Shown here piece by piece: positions 8,937 to 17,508 of a stretch of DNA of 64,000 nucleotides. Within the stretch, counting starts at the first letter, position 1. Every line of letters starts with the position of its first letter. The DNA is from an uncultured Kiritimatiellota bacterium (GTDB lineage: Bacteria > Verrucomicrobiota > Kiritimatiellia > RFP12 > UBA1067), in contig CAKTZA010000001.1 of NCBI GenBank assembly GCA_934635045.1, forward strand, positions 1 to 64,000, given 5' to 3'. Both the position numbers and the translations under genes were made by a program. Below the pieces are notes generated by a model. It had not been told where the DNA came from and ran no database searches. It was given only the letters and a program-made list of their open reading frames with translations.

Positions 8937-11140
8937 TCAGCGCACCACAAGCACCGCCCCGGGCCGCCGCGTCGTGCGCGCGTAGATGTTCGCGTCACGG
9001 TCCTGGATGACCTCGCAGCCCTTGAGCGTCATGTTCGCCGGCGAGAAGGACCCTCGGCGCGTCGCGCACGACAGGACCTTGACCAGCGTCTTGTGAGAGC
9101 CCCCGAACGCCGTCATGTCGATCTCGAGCCGCGCGTTCGGCGCGATCTCGACGGCGTTGTCCGGCGACGAGACCTGGCCGACGCCGTCCGCGTCAAAGAC
9201 AAAGCGAAGCGTCGCCCGCCCGTGCGTCAGGAGCTCGCCGTCCGCCGTCGTGAAGCCGTTCGTGAGCGTAAGGCCATGCGTCGTGATCGACGAGCCCGAG
9301 CCGATGACCTCGATCGTTCCGTCGCCGTCACGGCCGACCCAGATGCCCTGCAGGTCCTCGTTGACGCCGAGCAGGTTCCGGCCCACCGTCAGCGCGCAGG
9401 GCCTCGACTTGTCATGGCAGGCGAGCGTCAGCACGCCCTTCGAGTCGCGCGCCGCCTTCGGGAACTGCGTGACCGTCGCCGGCAAGTTGAGGTCGTCGGG
9501 CGTCGCGCCGCCGACATAGAGGCGCTCGTGCGCCTCGTAGACGCCGTTCGACAGCACGAAGGCCCCGTCGCCGCCGGCGAGGCCGAGCGACGAGATGCTG
9601 TTGCGCGAGTACGCCGGCCAGGCCGGGTCGCCCACGTAGAGCGTGCCGCCCGTCTGCACGACCCGCCCGACGGCATGGCCCAGGCCCACGCCGAAGTAGC
9701 CGAGGCAATTCGTCACGGCGCCGCCCGAAAGCTCAAGTCGCCCGTGGCACGTCCGATTCGAGTAGCTGTCGAAGTCAGACGTGCCGTCGCCGACCATGAG
9801 GCCGACCATCCGTTTCGGCCCGTATGCGTCCTGGCTGTATTCCCCCCTCACCACGAGACTGCCGCCCGACACCCGCACGATGCCCGTCGGCAGGAAGTCC
9901 GCCGGATCGTTGACAAGCGCGTCTTCCCAGCCGTTTCGGCCCCAGGCACGCAAATGGCCGAGATCGGCCGTCACGGCTGCCGACCCGACGTAGAGCCCGT
10001 TGCCCATGCCGTCCACAGCCCCCTGGCGGACGTTCATCTCGCCGATGCCGCGATTGAAGCCGACAAAGGCCGCCGTCGCGAACTTCATGCGCGCGGACGA
10101 GTTCCAGTCGTAGACGGAACGGCCGCGGCTGTCGCCGACGTAAGCCTCCCGATAGGCGCCCTGGGGCATGTCCAGCGACTGGCTGCGCCCGGAAAAGGAG
10201 AGCGTCAGCGTCGTCTCGTCGCTGTCCGGCTGGAGAAGAAGGCTGCCGCAGCCAAATTGCGCGTCGTCCTTGACGGTGACATGGCCCGCGTTCAGGGCGA
10301 GCGCCTGGAACGTCTCGCCCGCCAGCGAACGCGCCAGGAACCGGCCCGTGCCCGAGACGGCGATTTCCCCGCCCCTCACGACGAACGGATTCGTCCAGAA
10401 GAAGCCTCGCGGCTGATCGATCCAGAACGTGCCGTCATGGACAAGCAGGCGCGCGTGCGACAGCAGCTTGAACGTCGCGTCGGAGTTCTCCACGGTGGCG
10501 CAGTGGTACGCCGCGCCGCCGTTCGTGACGGCAAATGTCGCCGGACGCTCGGCCGATCCCTCGACGCAGACGTCGCCGGTCGCCGCAAAGCGGAACGTGC
10601 CGCCGTCGACGATGACGTCCGACTCCTTCACGGACACCGTCCCGGCATACGCGTACGGCCCGTCGCCAAACTGGAGGACGCCGCCCGCCCGGACAACGGT
10701 CCGCGCGCCGGCCGTCTGCCGGAAGAAGCCGTCGCGGCACGCCACGGACCCGCCCGTGAAGAAAGTCAGCGGCGAGTCCACGCAAAGCGTCGTCGTGCCG
10801 CTCGCGTTGCCGATGGTCGTGTTGGTCGCGTACAGCGTGACGTCCGAACGGACCGTGATCGCATAGTCCCCGCCGTCATTCGCGATCAAGGCGGGCGTCG
10901 TCGCGTCCGGCACGCCGCCGTCCCAGTTCGACGCGTCGGCCCAGTCGCCCGCGCGGACATCGGCCTTCCATGCCGTGCCTGCCGCGGCAACCGACCCGGC
11001 AAGCGCCACCGCGAGCGTCAGGAGCGCGTAGAGGCTCCTTTCGCCGAAAGCTGCCCCCCCCCCCCCCCTATGGAGGGATCTCTTGCTTGGCGCCAAAGCC
11101 TTTCGTTCTGGCCCTGACCCCGCTTCATCTGATTTCGCAT
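8937..11140 (-). CDS. Secreted beta-helix/passenger-like protein, phase-variable, currently off by 1 nt
   Basis: About 720 aa of repetitive G/T/S-rich beta-strand sequence (for example VSGGSLVVRGEYS, LELSGGAVTN, VVQTGGTLYVGDP), like autotransporter-associated or pectin-lyase-fold surface proteins. A hydrophobic stretch SLYALLTLAVALAGSVAAA is the signal peptide. The best start is the ATG at 11140 (or 11128), preceded by AAAGGA and a promoter at 11178. Reading from there enters a run of 15 G at 11068-11054 and then stops about 11 codons later; with 13 or 16 G it would join the signal-peptide frame. The downstream frame alone is open from a TTG at 11096 with a poor ribosome site. It ends in GAVLVVR. 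Function unknown; surface adhesin or glycan-binding coat protein is a guess. Confidence 0.75.
11054..11068 (-). repeat. Homopolymer G15 tract (coding strand) at 5' end of beta-helix gene
   Basis: Fifteen consecutive C on the plus strand, G on the coding strand, between the start codon and the signal peptide. Long G tracts in this position are classical slipped-strand phase-variation switches. Confidence 0.9.
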
Positions 11141-11177
11141 TTCGCAGTCCTTTCTGTTATCAATTGCGTGCGCAGAC

Positions 11178-11183
11178 AGTATA
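11178..11183 (-). promoter_or_regulatory. Promoter of the beta-helix gene
   Basis: Minus strand ATGGTATACTGTCTGC: TATACT preceded by TGG (extended -10). It gives a leader of about 30 nt before the ATG at 11140, with AAAGGA in the ribosome-site position. Confidence 0.6.
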
Positions 11184-11712
11184 CCATAAAAAACGCGGGC
11201 CGAAACAACTTGTTAAACAAGTTTTTTACACGGTGCTTTGCCAGAGTAAAAGCAATTTTAGATTTTGTTTAGTTGGTCAAATGTAGAGGTTGGACAGGAA
11301 ATTGACGGAGGCAGGGATTCTCCACCTCTCCTGCCCTCCCCGGAGAGGGACTTGCGTTTGCTTTGTCAAAGCGTCTTCGAGCGGGAGTCCGCCGCTTGGC
11401 TTGGTCCCTGTGCCCCCTCTGCGCCAGCGGCGGAGCCGCGCCTTGCGGCTGCCATAGAACTCGATCTCTTTCAATGGTCAAACATTCTTCTTGTGGGAAA
11501 TCAAACTCCGATCCATGTGGCTCGCGTGACCGCTCCGCAGGATAGATTGCCGAAAGCAGACTCATTCGCTCAAAACGGACTAATAAAGCGATTGTCATAA
11601 GGCTGGCTTTTGCAAAGCCAGTGCGAGCCTGCGGAGCGGTAGCGAGAGCCGTCATCATCGGAGTTTATTCCTCGACATTCATTTCACTTCAACCAGCGTC
11701 GGCGGCGGCTTG
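11184..11712. other. Non-coding, AT-richer interval
   Basis: About 530 bp with no supported gene. It is AT-rich at its left end (11150-11290). It holds a perfect inverted repeat CCTCTCC/GGAGAGG (11325-11348, 10-nt loop). Short open frames on both strands lack family motifs and good starts. It separates the beta-helix gene from a gene fragment and probably marks old rearrangement. Confidence 0.5.
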
Positions 11713-12343
11713 CCGTCCGCGTCCGTCCGGCGCACGCTACTGGCAGTTCTACGACTGGGCACCGGGACTGGACGGCAATCAGGCCGAGGTGACGGATTCG
11801 TCCAACGGCCCGACGTTCGACGCGCCGCTGAACCTGTTCTTCCTGCAGGCCCTTGAGGCGGACGCGACGCTGGCGGCGGAACTCGGCGACCGCACGACGG
11901 CCGAGGTCTGGCGTACGGCGGCGGCGGAACTGCGACGCAACGTCCGAGAACGGTTCTGGAATGCCGCACACGGCTGTCTCGACACCTTTGCGGGCACGAC
12001 CGATGGCGCAGCCGTCCACGAACTCACGCAGGCGCTGGCGCTTCTGGCGGATGCCGTGCCGCCGTCAGCGCGCGGAACCTTGGCGGAGAAGCTGTCCGAG
12101 CCGTCCGACTGGATCGAGACGACGCTCAGCCAGTCGCTGCACAAATACGAGGCTCTTGTGCGAATGGGGCCTCCATTCCGCGCGAAGGCGATCCGTCACA
12201 TGAACGCGACGTGGGGGCGGATGCTTGATGCGGGCGCGACGAGCTTCTGGGAGATGAAGGAGGGCTGGCGAGCCTTTGACGCGGCCGGCAGCCTGTGCCA
12301 CGGCTGGTCAGCAATCCCCATCTACATTTATTGTCTGCCGTAA
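11713..12343 (+). pseudogene. C-terminal fragment of a GH78 alpha-L-rhamnosidase-like gene
   Basis: About 205 codons that match, by eye, the C-terminal part of the intact rhamnosidase-like protein at 36546-38738: both have YWQFYDW, APLNL-FL-ALEAD, LADAVPPSAR/AAR, TETTLSQSLHKY, LDAGATSFWEMKEGW and SLCHGWSAIP in the same order. The catalytic barrel's N-terminal half, signal peptide and start are missing; homology begins abruptly at about 11730. No ribosome site or promoter precedes it. It is a truncated paralog, not a recent copy, as the two differ at many positions. Confidence 0.88.
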
Positions 12344-12448
12344 TGTTAGGCACAAGGATCTGACCCTCCCTTGCGCAGCGCAAAGGCCGTTGACAAAACT
12401 TTTACAATTCACTGACAGGCGGATGACAACTCGACGACGCGGATTTGG

Positions 12449-12454
12449 TTTAAT
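12449..12454 (+). promoter_or_regulatory. Promoter of the Cthe_2159-like pseudogene
   Basis: TTTGGTTTAATATGCGG: TTTAAT with the upstream TTTGG typical of the window. It lies about 43 bp before the ATG at 12498, so the broken gene may still be transcribed. Confidence 0.5.
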
Positions 12455-12497
12455 ATGCGGCGTCAAGGCCAGTCAGGCCGGAAGGGACAACCTGTCA

Positions 12498-13587
12498 ATG
12501 AAGCAACTGATCGCGCTCGGCGCCGCGCTCGCGGCCAACCTCCTGTGGGGTGGCCTCCCCGACCACCCCGAACTCCTGGCGTTCCCGCACAAGACCGCCG
12601 TCACCGCCGCCGGAACCTACACGGCGTCTGAAAACGGACAGGACTTCATCCTCTCCGGCACAATCGACGGCGACGTCACCGTCACGGCGACGGAGGTCTG
12701 CCAGGTCACGCTCACCGACCTGACGCTCACGGGCGCACTGATCCTCAACGGCGACGTCCTCGTGCGGGCGACGGGCGCCTCCACGCTCGTCAACAAGGGG
12801 ACGAACGTCCTGACCGACAACGGGAGCGTCCTCCTCTGCGGCAGCGGCGCAGCGGCACGGCGACGCTCTCCGGCGGCGGTGCGAAAAAGGCGAAAGCCGT
12901 CCTGTACACGGCCGACTCGGTTGCCGTCGCCTCCGGCACGTGGACGATCGACATGACCTACACGAAGGCCGACAAGGGCTTCGGCATCTGGGCCAAGAAG
13001 TCCTACACGCAGACGGCGGGCAGCGTCCGCATCGCGTCCGCCTGCACGGACTACAAAGACACGGGGCTCTACACGGACAAGAAGGACATCTCCCTTTCGG
13101 ACGGAACGCTTACCGTTGAGATGCAGGGGCCGAAATCCGTTGCGCTCACCGCCGATGCCGCCGACGCGACGGTGACGCTCGCGGGCAGCGCGCTCGTCCT
13201 CGACGTCAGCGGTGCGGCGGCGAGGGGCGTCAAGGCGAACGGCGCGTCGTCATGACGGACGGAATCCTCAACGCGACCGTCTCCGGCGACCCGCTCTACG
13301 CGGCGTTCGAGGACGCGAACGGCAGCAACTGCACGGTCACTGTCTCCTGCTCGTCGCTCGTCACGGCGGGCACCTACCTGGTGAAGAACGTGTCGGAGGC
13401 GGCGGTCAAGTGCGGTTCGGTGTCCGTCTCAGGCGGCACGGTGCGGATCGTCGCGAGCGGCGTCGCCTCGCGCGGCCTCTGCGCGGACACGACGCTGGCC
13501 GTCACGGGCGGCTTCTTCGACATCTGCGCCTACGGCACGGCCTCGAACCTCATCATCGAACTGGAGGACGAAAGCGACCTCACCTCA
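12498..13587 (+). pseudogene. Secreted Cthe_2159-type carbohydrate-binding protein, frameshifted
   Basis: Starts with a signal peptide (MKQLIALGAALAANLLWGG) and shows the beta-helix ladder of the Cthe_2159/DUF4353 carbohydrate-binding family: DVTVTATEVCQVTLTDLTL, then TADSVAVASGTWTIDM, KADKGFGIWAKKSYTQTAG, and SGAAARGVKANG. The reading frame changes at about 12842-12862 and again at about 13245; after each shift the family-like sequence continues in a new frame. Near 13585 similarity ends where an oppositely oriented GH2 remnant begins. Members of the family bind cellulose or pectin-like polymers. Two frameshifts and a lost 3' end make it a pseudogene. Confidence 0.8.
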
Positions 13588-13847
13588 CGCGAACGAACGT
13601 CCGTTCGCCGTCCGCCACGCCTCGATCCTTGCGCCGAGTTCGGACGATTCGCCGCCGTACCAGCCGGGATACAGGTTGAAGCCGAGCGCGTCGGATCCGT
13701 CGGGCCGTCCGTGCCGTCCGCAACGTTCCAGCCGTGCGGCAGCGTGACGGGCGCGCCGTCCGCCCTCCAGCCGCCGTTCAGCGGGCGGGCAATCGAAGAG
13801 ACGCCCCACGCGAGGGCGGACGCAAGAAGAATTGGCCTGAAAATCAT
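13585..13847 (-). pseudogene. GH2 family glycosidase remnant with internal deletion
   Basis: A signal peptide (MIFRPILLASALAWGVSS) is followed by LNGGWRADGAPVTLPHGWN, the N-terminal sandwich of GH2 beta-galactosidase/glucuronidase proteins. At about 13690 the frame shifts and the sequence jumps to GFNLYPGWYGGESSELGA, which resembles the barrel segment normally several hundred residues later, and then ends. About 1 kb of coding sequence is therefore missing, with a frameshift at the junction. The promoter at 13858-13863 is intact, 10 nt from the ATG. Confidence 0.75.
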
Positions 13848-13857
13848 GATGGCGGAG

Positions 13858-13863
13858 ATTATA
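13858..13863 (-). promoter_or_regulatory. Promoter of GH2 remnant, near-leaderless
   Basis: Minus strand GGGGTATAATCTCC, TATAAT ending 10 nt before the ATG at 13847. A C10A9 stretch (minus strand) lies about 33 bp upstream of the hexamer. Confidence 0.55.
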
Positions 13864-13898
13864 CCCCACCCGCGCACAGCCGACAACCCCCCAGAATT

Positions 13899-13917
13899 TT
13901 TTTTTGGGGGGGGGGCA
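13899..13917 (+). repeat. T9G10 homopolymer tract
   Basis: Nine T followed by ten G, preceded by CCCCCC a few bases to the left, so a G:C hairpin is possible. It lies just upstream of the promoter of the GH2 remnant. Like the other two long tracts, the G run is followed by CAG. Confidence 0.85.
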
Positions 13918-14055
13918 GGCTTCAGCATGAAAAGCGAAACCTCTCACTGCGCGACAGTCGGCGTGGCCGAACGGCTCGCCTTGCTCGAGGCGCCGAGGCG
14001 GAACGCGGCGAAGTCCGTTCGGGCGAGCTGCCGGAACGACAGGCCAGAAATGCGC

Positions 14056-14424
14056 CTAACTCCGCCACAGTCCGTGGAGGTTGCAGTAGGCGGAGGCGCT
14101 CTTCACCGTGTCGGACGGCACAAGCGCAAAGACCGCCTCGGGCCTGTCCCCCGGCTTCAGCGCCTTGCGCTGGTTGCCGTTTGCGGTTTCGAGGAAGATC
14201 CATTCGATGAAGTGGTCATCCGTCATGGGATGCGCCACCGCACCGATCGACACCGTGACCGTGTTCCCCGACTGCCTGCAGACGGGAACGTGCTTCTCCG
14301 CCGCGCCGTCCGTCGTGCCCGGCACGAGCTCGCGCATCGGCTGCCCGCAGCAGACCGTATCGACGGACGTCTCCTTCACCAGCGCGACAATCTTGCCGCA
14401 CACATCGCACTTGCAGAACTTCAT
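14056..14424 (-). CDS. dfx: Desulfoferrodoxin (superoxide reductase)
   Basis: A 122-aa complete class I desulfoferrodoxin that reduces superoxide to peroxide in anaerobes without making oxygen. The N-terminal rubredoxin-like centre I is CKCDVC with a downstream CC pair (VDTVCCGQPM). Centre II ligands are visible: KHVPV, AHPMTDDHFIEW and AYCNLHGLW. The ATG at 14424 starts MKFCKC, the family's normal start, and follows GAAAGGAAACAGG. The promoter is at 14516-14521. It is the only intact ordinary gene inside a 5-kb stretch of gene fragments. Confidence 0.95.
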   Translation of the reverse strand: MKFCKCDVCGKIVALVKETSVDTVCCGQPMRELVPGTTDGAAEKHVPVCRQSGNTVTVSIGAVAHPMTDDHFIEWIFLETANGNQRKALKPGDRPEAVFALVPSDTVKSASAYCNLHGLWRS

Positions 14425-14515
14425 TTTCCTGTTTCCTTTCCGTTTCGTTTGCGTTGGAAGCGGCTGGGCGTCCGCGTTCCCCTGACACGGCCTCACCGAC
14501 TCCTTGACGACGCAC

Positions 14516-14521
14516 ATGATA
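14516..14521 (-). promoter_or_regulatory. dfx promoter
   Basis: Minus strand AATGCTATCATGTGCG: TATCAT with TGC upstream (extended -10), about 91 bp before the dfx start. Confidence 0.5.
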
Positions 14522-14641
14522 GCATTTGGCGGAAAAGAAGTCCGTTGTAATTACAACCGCATTGACGAAGCCAACCGTCTGATCTTTCAAATCAACGACG
14601 GCCCGTTCGTCATCAGATCCTGCACGGGACATTACGAGTAA
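14516..14641 (+). pseudogene. YoeB/Txe-family toxin C-terminal remnant
   Basis: A 41-codon open frame whose sequence from RIDEANRLIFQIND through FVIRSCTGHYE matches the C-terminal half of YoeB-type mRNA interferases, including the terminal HY dipeptide region. The N-terminal half and any YefM-type antitoxin are absent. The ATG at 14516 is fortuitous and overlaps the dfx promoter. An intact YoeB is about 85 aa, so this is a relic. Confidence 0.65.
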
Positions 14642-14772
14642 CGCCATTGCGCTCAACAAGTACTATGGCAGAGTAGGCATTGTGACAGTTAAGCTTACCC
14701 CATTTCGCTATTTCCCATTGCCGCCCTTTCGGCAAGCTTGCCGAACACGTGCGTCAAGGCGTACACATCACG

Positions 14773-14800
14773 ACCCTCGCATTTATATAAATGCGAGGGT
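14773..14800. repeat. Perfect 28-bp palindrome
   Basis: ACCCTCGCATTTAT followed by its exact reverse complement, no loop. It could extrude as a hairpin or bind a dimeric protein. There is no U tract on either side, so it is not a standard terminator. Confidence 0.8.
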
Positions 14801-14935
14801 AGTTCCAAGAGTTCTTTCAGCGAGCCATTTGGATCGAGTGCGCCAAGGAGAAGTCCGTCGACATGGCCGAGGATGTGGCGGTTGCGCAAAGTGGCGGAGC
14901 GGGCATCAATGCGGCAGATGGATCGTGGCCAATCC

Positions 14936-14965
14936 TATGCACTGGGGTCTTATGCACTGGGGTCT
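14936..14965. repeat. 15-bp tandem duplication TATGCACTGGGGTCT
   Basis: Two exact copies, 14936-14950 and 14951-14965. The second runs into GGGGTCTGACCCC, a short inverted repeat. It borders the left end of the IS66 remnant. Confidence 0.85.
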
Positions 14966-14987
14966 GACCCCGTGGAAGTTAGACGCC

Positions 14988-15701
14988 TTGGTCGCGCGAC
15001 GGGAAGAACGGCTATGCCTGGGGATCCTTCACGCCGACGGTCTCCCTTTGTCGCCTGCGGGGCGCCCGCAGCTCGGCGGTCGCCGAAGAGGTGTTCGGCA
15101 AGGGACCGCACATCGGCGTTCTGGGCGTTGACCGCTACACCGTCTACGGAGGTCCGTGGCACGGCGCGATCCAGTATTGCCTCGAACACTACAAGCGGAA
15201 TGTGGAAAACCTCCTGGAAGCCGATCCCGGAAACGCGGAATACAGGAAGTACATTCCGCGCTTCATCGAGTTCCTCAAGGAAGCCATGACCCTGCGAAGA
15301 CGGTTCAAGGGCGATGAGCACAACGACAGTCAAGGCGTGTCAGGGATGAAATCCTGAAATGGATTGCCCAACCGGTGGAAGACGGGAAACCCAAGGGATA
15401 TTTCGAGTACATGTCGAACACCAGACACCGTTTCTTTCAGTGGGTTGACCATCCGGAAGTAGAAGCCGAGAACAACCTTCCCGAACGACGGCTAAAGCCC
15501 CTGGTAGTTGCACGCAAGGTCTGCTTCGGCTCTCAGTCGGAAAAGGGACTGAAGACGCGCGAAACACTCATGAGCATCGTCGATACGCTCGGCTTGAGAT
15601 ACGGCGATCCCGTACGCAAGCTGTCCGGCGTACTTGACGCTCTCGCACGGAATCCGAAGGCCGACATCTGCAGTCTCCTCTGGTCTGACAGGCAACCCTG
15701 A
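14988..15701 (+). pseudogene. IS66-family transposase remnant
   Basis: The C-terminal portion of an IS66-type DDE transposase. Readable pieces are YAWGSFTPTVSLCRL, VLGVDRYTVYGG (second catalytic Asp region), YCLEHYKRNVENLLEADP, and after a frameshift at about 15330-15345 RDEILKWIAQPVEDGK and VEAENNLPERRLKP with GSQSEKGLKTRETLMS (the E-containing C-terminal motif). The N-terminal half, helper genes and recognisable insertion-sequence ends are missing. It cannot be active. Confidence 0.85.
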
Positions 15702-15794
15702 CGCCCTATGCCCCCAGCGAAGCGTACCCCTGATGCGGATTGCTCGTTTGCACGGCGAGGAACGAGCCGCGCAAATGAGTAACCCATTACATCA

Positions 15795-15977
15795 CACCCT
15801 TATCCCGGATTTTCGGGACGACTTGCCCTGACCCATTTCGAATCCACAGCAATCGTTGGCTCAAGTCCCTGTTCGGACGCCGCTGCGGCGTCCGACCCCG
15901 AAAAGTCTCTCGCGTTTCCGATGGCGGACAGCGAGCCTGTCTGTCATTGCCCAGTCGGAAAATCCGGGATAAGGGTG
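15795..15977. mobile_element. 183-bp element bounded by 20-bp perfect inverted repeats
   Basis: CACCCTTATCCCGGATTTTC at 15795-15814 is repeated exactly in inverse orientation at 15958-15977. The interior has no open frame of note but carries a hairpin CGGACGCCG-CTG-CGGCGTCCG. The arrangement is that of a MITE or of the ends of a deleted insertion sequence. I do not see a clear target-site duplication, and no transposase with matching ends is in the window. Confidence 0.6.
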
Positions 15978-16003
15978 GAAAGTGGCGCATTGAAAATTTG
16001 GTG

Positions 16004-17494
16004 TCACCGGACGATCATCTTCAGGCCCAGCGGGTCGGTCAGGAGTTCGATGGCGCCCTCGGATGCCGCCGAAGACGCAAAGCGCGAATCGAACGCGCCC
16101 GTCTCGCCCGTCGCAGACGAACGGACGGCCGAGGCGAGGGACGTGAGCTCGACGGACGTTTCCGACACCGGCGCGTCCACCGTCTCGCGGTCGAGCTGAT
16201 AGATCAGGCGCAGTCCGCAGTAAGGTTCGCAGGCCTCCTGCCAGATCTGGTAATTCAGGCTGCGCGACGTGCTGCGGCACGCGCGCGGCGTCGAGTTCCA
16301 GTTGCCGCCACGCGCAAAGTGCCGAAAGCGATCCCCGCCCACGTCACCGTCGGAATAGCCGCGAGGATCGACGAGCGTCTCGCCCGTCTTCCAGGCGGAC
16401 GGGATCTTCAGCGCATCTGAGACGCCCGCGCGGTCGGCGCACCATTCGCTGACGTTGCCGTGCATGTCGTAGAGCCCCCAGGCATTCGGCCTGTAGCTGC
16501 CGACGCGTGCCGTCCCCGTGCCGTTGCCCTTGTAGCGGCCAAGCTCGTCGAGATGCGCGTTCGTCGCCTCGTCCGCCGCGCCGAGGTTGCCGCCGTCGTT
16601 GAAGTCCGCGTCCGTCCCCGCACGGCAGGCGAACTCCCACTGCGCCTCGGTCGGCAGGAAAAGGCGGTTCCCCAGCCGCGTGCGCGTCCGCAGACGGCCG
16701 ATGAACGTGTCCGCCCCCATCGCGTAGATGACTTCGCCCTGCGCATTCGTCGGCCAGGCGGTCTGGTCGCCCCAGATGTCGCTCCCCGGTATCTTGCCCT
16801 CGAACGGACGAAGCCCGGCGTCGTCCGGATGGCGGAACGGACGCGAGCCCTGCACGGCCGCCCACTGCCACTGCGTGATCTCGAAGACGGCCATGTAGAA
16901 GTCCGCCGTGAACATCACCGCATGCGGATACTCCCAATCGGCCTCGTAGCCCAGACGATCCGTCCCCATCGTCCAGACGACGTCCTTCGCCGGAATCCGG
17001 CGCAGGAGCAGCCACGCCGTGCGGTAGGCGTCCGACTGGATGCCGCCCGGCAGCGAGGCTTCGTCCGCGAAGTAGCGGCGTTCGCCGGTGAGGATGTTGC
17101 AGGCCATGTACGTCGGCGCGGCATTCGTCGGGAATGCCGTGACCGTGACGCGGACGGCGCCGAGGTCGACCGCACCGAAGCGAATGTCCGGCAGCCAGTG
17201 GAACGTGCGGCCCGTGCCTGTCGGGACGATGCGGAAGACGTCGCCGACGGTCTCGGCCGTCCTCGGCTCCGGAAGCTTCACCCAGTCGCCCTGCGCATCC
17301 GCGAGCGTGTTCGTCCAGACGGCGAACGACACGACGGCATCGGCGACCGACAGGTCGTAGGTCACGGTCACGCGGCGCGTGGCCGCGTTCTGCGTGACGT
17401 CGAGAGACGAGACGACCGGCCCGTCGGACTCCGCTTCGGCCCGCGCCACGCCCGCCGCGGCCAGCGCTGCGACAAGAAATGCGAACGTCTTCAT
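16004..17494 (-). CDS. Secreted SUMF1/FGE-like domain protein
   Basis: A 496-aa protein with a signal peptide (MKTFAFLVAALAAAGVARA), an N-terminal beta-sandwich (about 25-190; VVSSLDVTQNAATRRVTVTY) and a C-type-lectin-like SUMF1 domain (about 210-440) with LPTEAQWEFACRAG, NAWGLYDMHGNVSEWC, FARGGNWNSTPRACRS and CGLRLIYQL. Only one of the two cysteines used for catalysis in bacterial formylglycine-generating enzymes is apparent near ACRS, and no sulfatase is in the window, so I infer a binding or structural role. A low-complexity tail ends in GLKMIVR. The ATG follows TTGGAGG. It lies 14 nt after the paralog at 17509-18831 in one operon. Confidence 0.85.
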   Translation of the reverse strand: MKTFAFLVAALAAAGVARAEAESDGPVVSSLDVTQNAATRRVTVTYDLSVADAVVSFAVWTNTLADAQGDWVKLPEPRTAETVGDVFRIVPTGTGRTFHWLPDIRFGAVDLGAVRVTVTAFPTNAAPTYMACNILTGERRYFADEASLPGGIQSDAYRTAWLLLRRIPAKDVVWTMGTDRLGYEADWEYPHAVMFTADFYMAVFEITQWQWAAVQGSRPFRHPDDAGLRPFEGKIPGSDIWGDQTAWPTNAQGEVIYAMGADTFIGRLRTRTRLGNRLFLPTEAQWEFACRAGTDADFNDGGNLGAADEATNAHLDELGRYKGNGTGTARVGSYRPNAWGLYDMHGNVSEWCADRAGVSDALKIPSAWKTGETLVDPRGYSDGDVGGDRFRHFARGGNWNSTPRACRSTSRSLNYQIWQEACEPYCGLRLIYQLDRETVDAPVSETSVELTSLASAVRSSATGETGAFDSRFASSAASEGAIELLTDPLGLKMIVR

Positions 17495-17508
17495 GTCAGC
17501 CTCCAAAA

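Larger units (their letters stand above)
14642..14987. other. Non-coding interval with palindromes and a tandem repeat
   Basis: Holds no supported gene. It contains an 18-bp palindrome (14728-14745), a 28-bp palindrome (14773-14800), a 15-bp tandem repeat (14936-14965) and a GGGGTCTGACCCC inverted repeat (14959-14971) just before the IS66 remnant. Short frames here look like stray pieces. Confidence 0.5.

Noticed and set aside
11269..11658. A 129-codon minus-strand frame
   Set aside because: No ribosome site, no motif, odd composition; it spans an inverted repeat and AT-rich DNA.
14936..15000. A CRISPR repeat from the 15-bp tandem copies
   Set aside because: Only two adjacent copies without spacers.
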